Shown here: positions 7,746 to 16,099 of the stretch, piece after piece
How the letters are laid out: each line of letters opens with the position of its first letter
Numbering within the stretch: the stretch's first letter is position 1
NCBI GenBank assembly: GCA_002339125.1
Contig: DDJQ01000020.1
Location: forward strand, 825-23,145
DNA: 22,321 bases
Source of the DNA: Alteromonadaceae bacterium UBA2620
Lineage (GTDB): Bacteria; Pseudomonadota; Gammaproteobacteria; Enterobacterales; Alteromonadaceae
Direction of reading: 5' to 3'
Notes under the pieces: generated by a model
The model's database searches: none
What the model saw: only the letters and a program-made list of their open reading frames with translations
Told to the model about the DNA's origin: nothing
Position numbers and translations under genes: made by a program

Positions 7746-8656
7746 TACACAATGCTTAGAATGCCTAGTAACAATACCCAGAGAGCAAAAAACAGTTTCA
7801 CCTGTCTGGGCGAAAAGAACAGTACCACATAGCGTGCCAGGCGGCCGCCAATCACGGCACCAGCGCCGGCAAACAACACCACATACCAGTTTACGGCTCC
7901 AGTCACCCAGGCGCCATAACCCACAGCTCCCCACACCGTCACCGCCGAGATAATCACAGCAGCCGCAATTGCCAGCGTAACATCAAAGCGTCTGACAATC
8001 AGGTATACGGCAACCAGTTCACCTATACCCACCGACAAATAGGCGGTAATAATGCCGCCCACAAAGCTGATAACGGCAAGCCAGTTTTTATCGGCTACCG
8101 TTAACTGGCTGCGCTCCTGAGCGTTTCTTAACCGTTTCGACGATGCCATTATCGCCAGCGCCAGCAAAATAGAAAACGCGCCGAAGCCAATGTGTAACTG
8201 TGAGGCCACGGCCGAAAAACTCAGGTGGGGTACCAGATAGTCAAACCCATACTGCGCCAGCCATAATCCGGCCAGACCAAAAGGAATACAGCGACTCAGG
8301 ACAGCCGGAAGCAACAGCCAGTCGGGCTGCTGACTTTTAACATGTCGGTAAAACTGCAGCCAGCTGATAGCACCGGCGGTCATTCCGCAGCACTGGATGG
8401 CAAAACTGGTGGCGATGACCGCTTCAGGAGAAAATGCCAGTTGCTGAAAAAAGGGCACGAACACTACCCCGCCACCGGCCCCGGTGGCATTGGCAAAAAC
8501 AGCCCCAACGATCCCCAGCAACAAAAACCCGCCATACTGAGTCAACAGTACGGGAAGCTCTGTGCCGCCTACAAAAATCACCAGAGATAACCACAACACC
8601 GCCAGCAGGCTCAGCCAGGGATGGGCAATGAACGTCTTCTTCACTTTTTCAATCAA
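7745..8656 (-). CDS. TSUP (TauE/SafE) family membrane permease
   Basis: A 303-aa, highly hydrophobic protein with about eight or nine predicted membrane helices. The first repeat contains the family-typical glycine-rich GIVGAVFANATGAGGGVVFVPFF and the second repeat VGGIITAYLSVGIGELVAVYLIV. Members export or import sulfite, sulfonates, sulfoacetate or other organic anions at the inner membrane; the substrate here is unknown. The start is uncertain: TTG at 8656 and GTG at 8644 are the only candidates and neither has a clear ribosome site. The gene diverges from the DUF2244 gene across a 127-base gap. Confidence 0.87.
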   Translation of the reverse strand: MIEKVKKTFIAHPWLSLLAVLWLSLVIFVGGTELPVLLTQYGGFLLLGIVGAVFANATGAGGGVVFVPFFQQLAFSPEAVIATSFAIQCCGMTAGAISWLQFYRHVKSQQPDWLLLPAVLSRCIPFGLAGLWLAQYGFDYLVPHLSFSAVASQLHIGFGAFSILLALAIMASSKRLRNAQERSQLTVADKNWLAVISFVGGIITAYLSVGIGELVAVYLIVRRFDVTLAIAAAVIISAVTVWGAVGYGAWVTGAVNWYVVLFAGAGAVIGGRLARYVVLFFSPRQVKLFFALWVLLLGILSIV

Positions 8657-8746
8657 TTGATTTTGACCGGCAGCACTTTGCCAGAATCTTCCATTGAAGT
8701 CGAACCCCCTTTGATTAAAACCTACATTTTTACAACATTTACCCGC

Positions 8747-8752
8747 TATACT
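8747..8752 (+). promoter_or_regulatory. Putative -10 box for the DUF2244 gene
   Basis: TATACT lies 31 bases before the DUF2244 start codon in the divergent gap. The region upstream is AT-rich but shows no good -35 at 16-18 bases. Tentative. Confidence 0.3.
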
Positions 8753-8783
8753 AAAACAGATTAAGTTTGGGTAAACAGCGCCT

Positions 8784-9278
8784 ATGGTTTCAGTAAAGCA
8801 TCAGCCACATTATAGCCTTATCAGTTTACAACCAAATCGTTCCGCCGACTGGGTCCATAATAAATGGCTGATGGCTGGCATGGCAGGCGTTGCCCTGATA
8901 ATTGCAACCATGTGGGCATTTTTTGGCATCTGGATCGTCTTTCCCTTTGCCGGTATTGAAGTGGGCTTACTGTGCTATCTGCTTTACCGGGTCAGCCATA
9001 ACACGTATCGCACGCAAACTCTGTCATTTGAGAAAGACTATGTGCATATTCAAAACAACCAGAAGTCATCGCCAACTGTTACACTTAGTCGCCGGGACAC
9101 CCACCTTGAAATGTCCGAAAGCCCGCGCGACTGGTATTTACCACAATTGGCTCTGGTTACCCCGGAACACAGTATAAGGGTTGGCGAGTTTTTAAATCAG
9201 GCAGACCGTCACCGCCTTTATGAGGAAATTAAGAACATTGGCATTCCGGCCTGGCGTCATCACTGGTGGAAACACTAG
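8784..9278 (+). CDS. DUF2244 domain integral membrane protein
   Basis: A 164-aa protein matching the DUF2244 layout: a short cytoplasmic N-terminus, two membrane helices at about 28-46 and 48-67 (MAGVALIIATMWAFFGIWIVFPFAGIEVG is one hydrophobic run with a break), then a soluble domain with FEKDYVHI and the late VGEFLNQADRHRLYEEI, the usual VGxFL-x-ExxR signature. Function is unknown; many relatives sit near cytochrome oxidase genes, which is not the case here. The ATG lacks a strong ribosome site. It may be transcribed together with the TraB/GumN gene that follows after 104 bases, but that gene also has a promoter candidate. Confidence 0.83.
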   Translation: MVSVKHQPHYSLISLQPNRSADWVHNKWLMAGMAGVALIIATMWAFFGIWIVFPFAGIEVGLLCYLLYRVSHNTYRTQTLSFEKDYVHIQNNQKSSPTVTLSRRDTHLEMSESPRDWYLPQLALVTPEHSIRVGEFLNQADRHRLYEEIKNIGIPAWRHHWWKH

Positions 9279-9326
9279 CTATAGTTATGACACTCGCTCA
9301 TCTCGCCAGCTTAAAGCCATTAATCA

Positions 9327-9355
9327 TTGCCGGATAAGCACTTAGCAGGTAGATT
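9327..9355 (+). promoter_or_regulatory. Putative sigma-70 promoter of the TraB/GumN gene
   Basis: TTGCCG (9327-9332) and TAGATT (9350-9355) are separated by exactly 17 bases and lie 27 bases before the start codon. Both boxes deviate from consensus, so confidence is moderate to low. Confidence 0.4.
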
Positions 9356-9382
9356 AACGGTTTTGTTCAGGGACATCCGAGC

Positions 9383-10237
9383 ATGCTGAAGCATTTGTGC
9401 TGGCTATTTTTATTCACCTGCAGCTGGGTCCATGCTGCGTCTGTCTGGCAAGTAAGCAAATCAGGCAATACTGTCTATATTGGCGGTACGCTGCATATTT
9501 TAAGCCCCGAAGATTTTCCCCTGCCCAATGCCTATGGTATCGCCTACAATCAGGCCGACAAGCTGGTGTTCGAAACCGATATCGCGGGGCTCAATAGCCC
9601 GCGCTTCCAGCAAGACTCCCGTGCCAGACTGACCTACGGTGACGGTAAGCAACTAAAAGACGTTTTATCGAAAGAAACCTATCAGGCACTCAAAGCTCAC
9701 TTAACGGCCCGGCAGATGGACATAGCAGCCATGGCCAATTATACACCGGCCCTGATTAGCATCACTCTGAGCTTCGCCGAACTGCGATTATTGGGTTTAA
9801 CCAGTCAGGGAGTAGACGAATTTTACTATTTTAAAGCCATGACTGACGGTAAGGAACTCGACTGGTTTGAGTCACCTCAGCAACAGCTTGAGTTTATTGC
9901 CGCGCTGGGTGGCGAAGACGAAGATGAGATGATCCGCTACGCGCTGGATGATGTGAAACAACTCCCCCAGGCACTTGGCGAGCTTAAAAAGTTCTGGCTA
10001 AGCGGCGATATGGAAGGCTTATACCAAAGCCAGGGCAAAAGCTTCCATGATGACTTTCCTGAGATATATCAGCAGTTGCTGATACAACGAAACAAAAACT
10101 GGCTGCCTGCCATTGAGGAAATGCTGACTACGGCGCAAATAGAGTTTGTGCTGGTTGGTACCATGCACTTATCCGGCAAAGACAGTATGCTTGATATGTT
10201 GCGCAGCAAGGGTTATCAGGTTACCCAGGTAAAGTAA
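9383..10237 (+). CDS. TraB/GumN family protein, exported
   Basis: A 284-aa protein with a signal peptide (LCWLFLFTCSWVHA, cleavage near 18-19), so periplasmic or surface. It has the paired TraB/GumN (Tiki-like) GX2H motifs: GTLH at 35-38 near the start and GTMH at 259-262 near the end, plus the acidic FETD at 63-66. In this fold the GX2H histidines and acidic residues are thought to bind metal for a protease-like activity; I know of no firm function for the bacterial proteins. Length is typical. AGGGA lies nine bases before the ATG. It is convergent with the diguanylate cyclase gene, with three bases between the stop codons and no clear terminator in between. Confidence 0.88.
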   Translation: MLKHLCWLFLFTCSWVHAASVWQVSKSGNTVYIGGTLHILSPEDFPLPNAYGIAYNQADKLVFETDIAGLNSPRFQQDSRARLTYGDGKQLKDVLSKETYQALKAHLTARQMDIAAMANYTPALISITLSFAELRLLGLTSQGVDEFYYFKAMTDGKELDWFESPQQQLEFIAALGGEDEDEMIRYALDDVKQLPQALGELKKFWLSGDMEGLYQSQGKSFHDDFPEIYQQLLIQRNKNWLPAIEEMLTTAQIEFVLVGTMHLSGKDSMLDMLRSKGYQVTQVK

Positions 10238-10240
10238 TCC

Positions 10241-11176
10241 TTAGACTACCTGTACCTGGTTCCGCCCCATGGTTTTAGCCTGGTACAGCGCTTTATCAGC
10301 CCGGGCAAATACGCTCTGGGGCGAATCCTCGGTTTGCAGAGAGGTAATGCCAAAACTGGCTGTGACACTCAGTGAACGGGACTCAAACTCTACCTGATGC
10401 TGCTGAATAAGCGTGCGCAATTCCTCACAGGTAGAGAAAGCTCGGTGACCGCTGGTGTTATGCAGGAATAAGACAAACTCCTCCCCTCCCCAGCGGCAGG
10501 CCACATCGCTATCACGCAGACGTTTCTCAAGGCGGTGGGCCACCGCACTGATCACCTTATCTCCGGCGTTATGACCATAGATGTCATTCACGCGCTTGAA
10601 ATGGTCGATGTCCACCACCACCAGTGTGCCGCCAACAGACTGGCGATTAATCAGGTCACACTCCATTTTAAGAAAACTGTCCATGTAGCGCCGGTTTTTC
10701 AATCCTGTTAGCGGGTCATGGATGCCATCCTGGTGAAACTGTCGCAAAGCGGTAAGTCGTTTATCAGCATCCTGATCGAGTGCCAGGAGTCGATTTTCAC
10801 GCTCAATCTTGTGATCGTCTACCTCAAGCAGAATGGCAATGGGTTTATGGGTTATTTGCGAACATAGCACAGAAAAAAAGCCTAACCAGCTGCCCGGCGC
10901 TTCAGTATGTTTAGCTTGTAGGCGGCATGGGTGTAAACCACTGGCAGAACGAGCATGGCGGATCATTTGCCGGAGCGAGCCAAATACTCCGGCCTCTTCA
11001 CAATACTCACCGAGTAAACGGCCTTCCCTGACGTTAGGTAAAAATTGTCGGCAGCGACGGTTGAGGCGAGCTATTTTGCCCGACAAACTGAGTACCAACG
11101 CAGGGTTTTTAATACTGCTTAAAATCACATCCGTACTGATATGCTTATCAATTAGTGAAACCGGTTCAGCGGACAT
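10241..11176 (-). CDS. Diguanylate cyclase (GGDEF) with N-terminal PAS-like region
   Basis: A 311-aa soluble enzyme making c-di-GMP from two GTP. Residues 1-120 look like a PAS-type sensory domain (ALVLSLSGKIARLNRRCRQFLP), 120-150 a helical linker, and 150-311 the GGDEF domain. The active-site loop is GGEEF (230-234), the metal region VVVDIDHFKRVND is intact, and an inhibitory I-site RDSD (221-224) lies five residues before it, so product inhibition is expected. AGGGAG lies upstream of the ATG. The start overlaps the end of the preceding Cys-motif gene by 11 bases, which suggests translational coupling and a joint function. Confidence 0.94.
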   Translation of the reverse strand: MSAEPVSLIDKHISTDVILSSIKNPALVLSLSGKIARLNRRCRQFLPNVREGRLLGEYCEEAGVFGSLRQMIRHARSASGLHPCRLQAKHTEAPGSWLGFFSVLCSQITHKPIAILLEVDDHKIERENRLLALDQDADKRLTALRQFHQDGIHDPLTGLKNRRYMDSFLKMECDLINRQSVGGTLVVVDIDHFKRVNDIYGHNAGDKVISAVAHRLEKRLRDSDVACRWGGEEFVLFLHNTSGHRAFSTCEELRTLIQQHQVEFESRSLSVTASFGITSLQTEDSPQSVFARADKALYQAKTMGRNQVQVV

Positions 11177-11696
11177 CGAAAAACTCCCTGTAGTGACCGT
11201 CAGAATTGTCTTCTGCCTGCAGTAAGATGGTTACCTTACATTGTGCATCACCTTTTGCGATGGCCTCATCAACCGATACTGCTGCGTACTGATTGCTCTC
11301 GGCAACGACCTTGCCAAACACCCCGGCTGTCATAGAACACAGTGAACTTTTGCCGAGTACACCTTTACCAAAAGGACACTGCCTGTTGCGCAAGACTATC
11401 TTGCGCCCGGTAATGTCTGACACATAAAAATCGCCACCGATACGGGCCTTTAAATCGATAAGTAACTGAGCGAGCTGCATGGGTGAATAGTGGCGACGGC
11501 CGTGGGCTTCACGATAGGCAGAAATAAAGAAGTCAGCCAGGCGACTGGCAACCAGGCCAACAAAAGCCGTGCTTTCATCGTTGCCCAGCACTTTATCCAG
11601 AACGTCGTTAAGTTCGAGCAAACACTGACGATAGAAGCGGGTTTGATCGACATCCACCCGCAAGTTGATAAATTCTCCGCTATCCTTTTGTTCCAT
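11166..11696 (-). CDS. Probable methanogen-output-domain (MetOD1-like) protein
   Basis: A 176-aa soluble protein. The first 60 residues are helical. Residues about 70-160 hold NRQCPFGKGVLGKSSLCSMTAGVFGKVVAE...GDAQCKVTI, a pattern of conserved Cys (107, 120, 153) with a helix after the second and a GD-x-x-C strand at the end. This recalls the MetOD1/V4R-like ligand-binding domains found in signalling proteins; the assignment is from memory of the motif. It has no enzymatic signature. The AAAGGAAAGGAG stretch before the ATG gives strong translation. It is first in a two-gene unit with a diguanylate cyclase and may sense a small molecule, metal or redox state and control it. Confidence 0.75.
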   Translation of the reverse strand: MEQKDSGEFINLRVDVDQTRFYRQCLLELNDVLDKVLGNDESTAFVGLVASRLADFFISAYREAHGRRHYSPMQLAQLLIDLKARIGGDFYVSDITGRKIVLRNRQCPFGKGVLGKSSLCSMTAGVFGKVVAESNQYAAVSVDEAIAKGDAQCKVTILLQAEDNSDGHYREFFDVR

Positions 11697-11905
11697 AGCT
11701 CCTTTCCTTTAAACCGGTTAAGTTTTATGTAGAAGCAACGTATTACTGCGCTGTGCATAGATATTAAAAAATACACACCATCCTGCGCTTTCCGGGCATG
11801 TGCGAAAAGCCGCCAGGTACAACCAGCGTATAATTAAGGTGTATACCAAAAAAGCAGCATTTGCCAATTATCGATAAACAATGGGCATATTTGTCGATGA
11901 AATGC

Positions 11906-12151
11906 TTATTTCACCTGATTAAGGACTTTACGATCTTCTTCCCGCTTTACCAGAATAAAGGTGAGATACATTTTGGTTGGCAGCGAAAGAATCATCCCGA
12001 TTGCCACCAGGCAAGCACTGATAACAATTCCGGTGACACCCATTTGTTCAATGGTTTCGCTGTACATATGGCAGTAAACACCTGCCAGAATAAGGCTGAT
12101 GCCAATACTCATGATAATTTTGAGCAGCAGGATTAGCTTTTGATCGGTCAT
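11906..12151 (-). CDS. Small two-helix membrane protein, hypothetical
   Basis: An 81-aa protein I do not recognise. Two hydrophobic segments, about 5-25 (LILLLKIIMSIGISLILAGVY) and 39-60 (GVTGIVISACLVAIGMILSLP), are joined by a short loop YSETIEQM. The tail KREEDRKVLNQVK is charged, so both ends are probably cytoplasmic. It is a genuine gene: a near-perfect Shine-Dalgarno GGAGGTGA (minus strand, 12155-12162) has optimal spacing to the ATG. Upstream lie an AT-rich inverted repeat, a 10-bp palindrome and a 7-bp stem. It stands alone between the fusA2 terminator and the MetOD1-like gene. Confidence 0.75.
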   Translation of the reverse strand: MTDQKLILLLKIIMSIGISLILAGVYCHMYSETIEQMGVTGIVISACLVAIGMILSLPTKMYLTFILVKREEDRKVLNQVK

Positions 12152-12154
12152 AGG

Positions 12155-12162
12155 TCACCTCC
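12155..12162 (-). promoter_or_regulatory. Near-perfect Shine-Dalgarno of the small membrane gene
   Basis: The minus strand reads GGAGGTGA, fully complementary to the anti-SD of 16S rRNA, six bases from GGAGG to the ATG. It is the strongest ribosome site in the window and fixes the start of the 81-aa gene. Confidence 0.8.
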
Positions 12163-12168
12163 GGAATA

Positions 12169-12241
12169 TATATTAAATCTAATATAAATTTCCGCTAGCG
12201 GTGTTGATCTGCGTCATCAGTGCGGCCTCGTGCAGCACTGA
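12169..12241. repeat. Cluster of inverted repeats upstream of the small membrane gene
   Basis: Three symmetric elements occur in 73 bases: TATATTA/TAATATA arms at 12169-12175 and 12180-12186; the perfect palindrome CCGCTAGCGG at 12192-12201; and TCAGTGC/GCACTGA arms at 12217-12223 and 12235-12241. They may be operators or leader RNA structure; none matches a regulator I know. Confidence 0.35.
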
Positions 12242-12310
12242 CTTATTTAAAGATATAAACTGACGTTCCCGGTTTCGTGAATTTGGTTTTGGCGTCAACC
12301 AACAGGCAAT

Positions 12311-12338
12311 AAAAAACCCGCCAGAAGGCGGGTTTTTT
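12311..12338. terminator. Bidirectional intrinsic terminator after fusA2
   Basis: Arms AAAAAACCCGCC (12311-12322) and GGCGGGTTTTTT (12327-12338) enclose AGAA. It is a perfect GC stem flanked by A and T tracts, so it works on both strands. It lies 29 bases past the fusA2 stop and isolates fusA2 from the small membrane gene. Confidence 0.93.
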
Positions 12339-12367
12339 TAATTATGCTTTACTCAGTGAGTATCAAA

Positions 12368-14455
12368 TTACTTAGCCGCTTTACGCGCTTTTGCTTCTTC
12401 GATAACTTTGTCAGCAACGTTTTGCGGACAAGATGAGTAGTGGCTGAATTCCATAGAGAACTGACCACGACCTGAAGTGATAGTACGCAGGTGTCCGATG
12501 TAACCAAACATCTCTGACAGAGGTACGTCAGCTTTGATGCGAACGCCAGTAGCGCCAGCTTCCTGGTCTTTGATCATACCACGACGACGGTTAAGGTCAC
12601 CGATTACGTCACCCACGTTGTCTTCCGGGCTGAACACGTCAACTTTCATGATTGGCTCAAGAAGCTGAGGACCGGCCTTTGGAATTGACTGACGGAATGC
12701 ACCTTTCGCTGCGATTTCGAACGCGATTGCTGATGAGTCAACGGCGTGGAAACCACCGTCGAACAGTTCAACTTCAACGTCCAGAACCGGATAACCAGCC
12801 AGAACACCTTGATCCATCATAGACTTAAAGCCTTTTTCGATGGCAGGGAAGAATTCTTTAGGTACGTTACCACCAACAACGGTAGAGGTGAACTTGAAGC
12901 CTGAGTTTTGCTCGCCTGGCTTGATGCGGTAATCGATCTTACCGAACTGACCAGAACCACCAGACTGCTTCTTGTGCGTGTAGCTGTCTTCTACCGGAGT
13001 AGTGATAGTTTCACGGTATGCAACCTGCGGCTGACCTACTTCCAGCTCAACGCCGTAAGTACGCTTCAGGATGTCTACTTTGATGTCTAAGTGCAGCTCA
13101 CCCATACCTTTCAGGATGGTTTCGCCTGAATCTTCATCAGTTTCAACCTGGAACGACGGATCTTCAGCTACCAGTTTACCAATAGCGATAGACATTTTCT
13201 CGTTAGCGCCTTTATCTTTTGGCTTAACAGCAATCGAGATTACCGGCTCAGGGAAGATCATTGGCTCAAGAGTACAAGGGTTCTTAGGATCACACAGAGT
13301 ATGACCAGTCTGAACGTTCTTCATGCCTACAACGGCAAGAATGTCACCAGCCTGGGCTGATTGTAATTCAGTACGCTCATCTGCGTGCATCTCAACCATA
13401 CGGCCGATACGCTCGGTTTTACCCGTTGCTGAGTTAAGAACAGTATCACCTTTGTTCAGCACACCAGAGTAAATACGGATAAAGGTCAGGGCACCAAAAC
13501 GGTCGTCCATGATCTTAAACGCTAGTGCGCGGAATGGCTCTTCAGTAGATACGGTTGCTACTTCACCAGTAGGTTCACCAGTTTCTTCGTCAGTCAGCTC
13601 CTGTGGATCAACTTCTGTAGGTGAAGGCAGGAAGTCAACAACAGCGTCCAGTACTAACTGAATACCTTTGTTTTTAAATGCAGAACCACAGTAAGTCGGG
13701 AAGAATGACATATCGCGGGTACCTTTACGGATACAACGCTTAAGGTCTTCCAGAGAAGGCTCTTCGCCGTCCATGTAAGCCATCATCAGGTCATCGTCCT
13801 GCTCAACAGCAGTTTCAACCAGTTGCTCACGATATTCTTGCGCTTTTTCAACCATGTCTTCAGGAATGTCTACTACTTCGTAGTTTTCTGGCAGGCCAGA
13901 GTCATCCCAGATGTAGGCTTTCATGTCGAGCAGGTTAACAACACCTTTGAACTCGTCTTCGATACCAATTGGCAGGGTCATAACTAACGGGTTAGCCGCC
14001 AGTACGCGTTTAACCTGACCAACAACGCGGTAGAAGTCTGCACCCATACGGTCCAGTTTGTTTACGAAGATAACACGAGCAACTTCTGATTCGTTAGCAT
14101 AACGCCAGTTGGTTTCAGACTGAGGCTCAACACCGCCTGAACCACAGAATACACCGATACCGCCGTCGAGTACTTTCAGTGAACGATAAACTTCAACAGT
14201 GAAGTCAACGTGTCCTGGAGTATCGATGATGTTCATGCGGTGATCTTTCCAGAAACAGGTGGTCGCAGCAGACTGGATAGTAATACCACGCTCAGCTTCC
14301 TGTTCCATAAAGTCAGTCGTTGACTCACCGTCGTGCACTTCACCGGTCTTATGGATTTTACCGGTAAGTTTCAAAATACGTTCTGTAGTGGTCGTTTTAC
14401 CCGCGTCTACGTGGGCGAAAATACCAATGTTTCTGTAATGAGATAAGTCTGCCAT
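12368..14455 (-). CDS. fusA2: Elongation factor G, EF-G2 paralogue
   Basis: A 695-aa translational GTPase of full length. The G domain has AHVDAGKTT (14-22), the switch II DTPGH (78-82) and NKLD (132-135), all intact; domains II-V follow, with the domain IV stretch KQSGGSGQFGK and the domain V ending RGMIKDQEAG...SEMFGY. The sequence (MADLSHYRNIGIFAHVDAGK, SCGSGGVEPQSET-like region VFCGSGGVEPQSET) is of the second EF-G type found beside the str-operon fusA in vibrios, Shewanella and relatives. No rpsL, rpsG or tuf gene is near, supporting a paralogue. In such duplicates one copy may favour translocation and the other recycling; which applies here cannot be seen. It has its own promoter and terminator. 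Confidence 0.92.
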   Translation of the reverse strand: MADLSHYRNIGIFAHVDAGKTTTTERILKLTGKIHKTGEVHDGESTTDFMEQEAERGITIQSAATTCFWKDHRMNIIDTPGHVDFTVEVYRSLKVLDGGIGVFCGSGGVEPQSETNWRYANESEVARVIFVNKLDRMGADFYRVVGQVKRVLAANPLVMTLPIGIEDEFKGVVNLLDMKAYIWDDSGLPENYEVVDIPEDMVEKAQEYREQLVETAVEQDDDLMMAYMDGEEPSLEDLKRCIRKGTRDMSFFPTYCGSAFKNKGIQLVLDAVVDFLPSPTEVDPQELTDEETGEPTGEVATVSTEEPFRALAFKIMDDRFGALTFIRIYSGVLNKGDTVLNSATGKTERIGRMVEMHADERTELQSAQAGDILAVVGMKNVQTGHTLCDPKNPCTLEPMIFPEPVISIAVKPKDKGANEKMSIAIGKLVAEDPSFQVETDEDSGETILKGMGELHLDIKVDILKRTYGVELEVGQPQVAYRETITTPVEDSYTHKKQSGGSGQFGKIDYRIKPGEQNSGFKFTSTVVGGNVPKEFFPAIEKGFKSMMDQGVLAGYPVLDVEVELFDGGFHAVDSSAIAFEIAAKGAFRQSIPKAGPQLLEPIMKVDVFSPEDNVGDVIGDLNRRRGMIKDQEAGATGVRIKADVPLSEMFGYIGHLRTITSGRGQFSMEFSHYSSCPQNVADKVIEEAKARKAAK

Positions 14456-14495
14456 TAGTTCACTTTCGTTGGTTCAGAGTAAAAAAAACGGCGCG

Positions 14496-14501
14496 ATTAT
14501 A
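14496..14501 (-). promoter_or_regulatory. Putative fusA2 -10 box with GC-rich discriminator
   Basis: The minus strand reads TATAAT within TATATAATCGCGCCG, about 41 bases before the start codon. The GC-rich run right after the -10 is typical of growth-rate and ppGpp-controlled translation genes. No good -35 is visible at the usual spacing. Confidence 0.45.
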
Positions 14502-14609
14502 TAGGATTTCCATACCGGATTTATAGTCCTTTATGAAAAAAGACTAAAACTTATCCAGCGAAAACTCGGCCGCTTTCACCTAAATTACTGTTTTAAAAAA
14601 TAAATCACA

Positions 14610-15695
14610 TCAATTCTTGCGGATCACGGCAACCGTAACCTCATCTCTATTATGATAGAGGTGACGTATAACCATACTTGCGTTGATATTAGCTGACGCT
14701 AATTGTGATCCCACCGCTTCAATTGCGGCGCGTACGGTCTCATAGCGACGTTTCATTGGCAATTTTAAATTAAAAATTGCATGGGTTGCCCAGTTACGGG
14801 TTAACCAGTTCGCCATCAGCACCGCCACCCTGTCGGGTTTTTCAATCATGTCGCAGACCAGCAACTCAACATGGCCCATCTGCGGACGATACTTAAAACC
14901 ATCTTCGGCGCGATAGTCTACCAGACCAGTGGCCATCAGGTCATCTGCCATTTTACCATTATCCACGGCTTCAACATGCATATCGCGCGATACTAACTGA
15001 TAAGTCCAGCCACCGGGACAGGCACCCAGATCAACCGCTCTGGCACCAGCGCGGCAAATTGCATCGCGCTGGCGGGCGCTGAGCATGGTTAACAGCGCTT
15101 CTTCCAGCTTAAGTGTAGAACGGCTGGGCGCTTTAGGAGGAAACTTTAAACGGCAGATACCGTTTTCAAAAGGACTGCGCATTTTCGCCTGACTCACACC
15201 CACATAACAGGCTTCACCAGAGGTAAAAAAGACATGCAAGGCCGCTAAATTAAGTTGCTCTTTGCGGGTGAGAAGCTCTTTAGCACGTAACGCCTGACGT
15301 AAAGGCACCGCAAACTTACGGCATAACTTGGCCAGCGCTTTGCCATCTTCGGTATCCGGATAGTCCACAAACAAGGTACCGCAGCGGCTGATATCACTTT
15401 GCGCTAGAGCGTTTAAAACTGGCCCGATGCGATCTGATTTATCTTCAATGGCAATACTGGCCAGCACTAAAAACATTTGGCGGGGGAAAATAGTATCACT
15501 GACCGCTACTTCATTGATAAATTGCTCTGCGTGATCCGGCACATGGAACTGAAAGCGAATATAGCCCTCACCGGCTTTGAATACCGGATACCCATACAGC
15601 GCTTTTTGCGTAGCCAGTTCCGTTATTTCGTTACCAGTATCAACCTCGTACCCGGGGCGGCAATAGGCAATGATACTTTGTTGTGCGTCATTCAT
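14610..15695 (-). CDS. rlmM: 23S rRNA C2498 2'-O-ribose methyltransferase RlmM
   Basis: A 361-aa methyltransferase, close in length to E. coli RlmM (366), that methylates C2498 of 23S rRNA using S-adenosylmethionine. An N-terminal THUMP-like region is followed by a Rossmann domain with the SAM loop DLGACPGGWTYQL near 223-235, the acidic VEAVDNG and VCDMIEKP motifs, and the catalytic Lys in NLKLPMK. The start codon overlaps the stop of the DUF423 gene by one base (TGATG), so the two are coupled. E. coli has the same gcvA-ygdD-rlmM order. No terminator of note is seen before fusA2, which lies 154 bases downstream. Confidence 0.96.
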   Translation of the reverse strand: MNDAQQSIIAYCRPGYEVDTGNEITELATQKALYGYPVFKAGEGYIRFQFHVPDHAEQFINEVAVSDTIFPRQMFLVLASIAIEDKSDRIGPVLNALAQSDISRCGTLFVDYPDTEDGKALAKLCRKFAVPLRQALRAKELLTRKEQLNLAALHVFFTSGEACYVGVSQAKMRSPFENGICRLKFPPKAPSRSTLKLEEALLTMLSARQRDAICRAGARAVDLGACPGGWTYQLVSRDMHVEAVDNGKMADDLMATGLVDYRAEDGFKYRPQMGHVELLVCDMIEKPDRVAVLMANWLTRNWATHAIFNLKLPMKRRYETVRAAIEAVGSQLASANINASMVIRHLYHNRDEVTVAVIRKN

Positions 15696-16099
15696 CAGTC
15701 ATCACTCCCAGGGCTGGTGTCAGCGCCGTTATCTGCGCCTTTCATCACGCCAATCACCAGGGCTACCCATCCCAGCATCAGGCAAAGGCCGCCAAGCGGG
15801 GTGACCGGTCCCAGCCATTTCTGGCCGGTTAATACCAACAGATAAATACTGCCGCTAAACAACACACTGCCAATAATAAACAATAACGCCGCGCGCTTAC
15901 GCCATACCAGGCTGGCCTGAGCGGCCAGTCCGCCCACCACTAAAATTGCCAGAGCATGGTACATCTGATAACGCACGCCGACCTCAAAAGTGGCCAGCGC
16001 GCTGGCGTCCAGAATGTTTTTCAGGCCGTGAGCGCCAAACGCTCCCAGCATTACGCCCAATAACGCCAGCAAAGCGCCGATCATTACATACAGTCTCAT
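15695..16099 (-). CDS. DUF423 inner-membrane protein (YgdD family)
   Basis: A 134-aa protein with four predicted membrane helices. The DUF423 signature GAFGAHGLK (about 20-28) follows helix one, then VRYQMYHALAIL (43-54) starts helix two, and FSGSIYLLVLTG and GPVTPLGGLCLMLGW complete the pattern. Biochemical function is unknown. The short charged tail DNGADTSPGSDD is cytoplasmic or periplasmic, not decidable. The ATG overlaps the stop of the upstream hydrolase gene by four bases and its stop overlaps the rlmM start by one. Confidence 0.93.
   Translation of the reverse strand: MRLYVMIGALLALLGVMLGAFGAHGLKNILDASALATFEVGVRYQMYHALAILVVGGLAAQASLVWRKRAALLFIIGSVLFSGSIYLLVLTGQKWLGPVTPLGGLCLMLGWVALVIGVMKGADNGADTSPGSDD

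Noticed and set aside
10230..10260. Terminator between the convergent TraB/GumN and diguanylate cyclase genes
   Set aside because: Only three bases separate the stop codons and no stem with a T tract is visible around them; any termination must lie inside the coding regions or depend on Rho.
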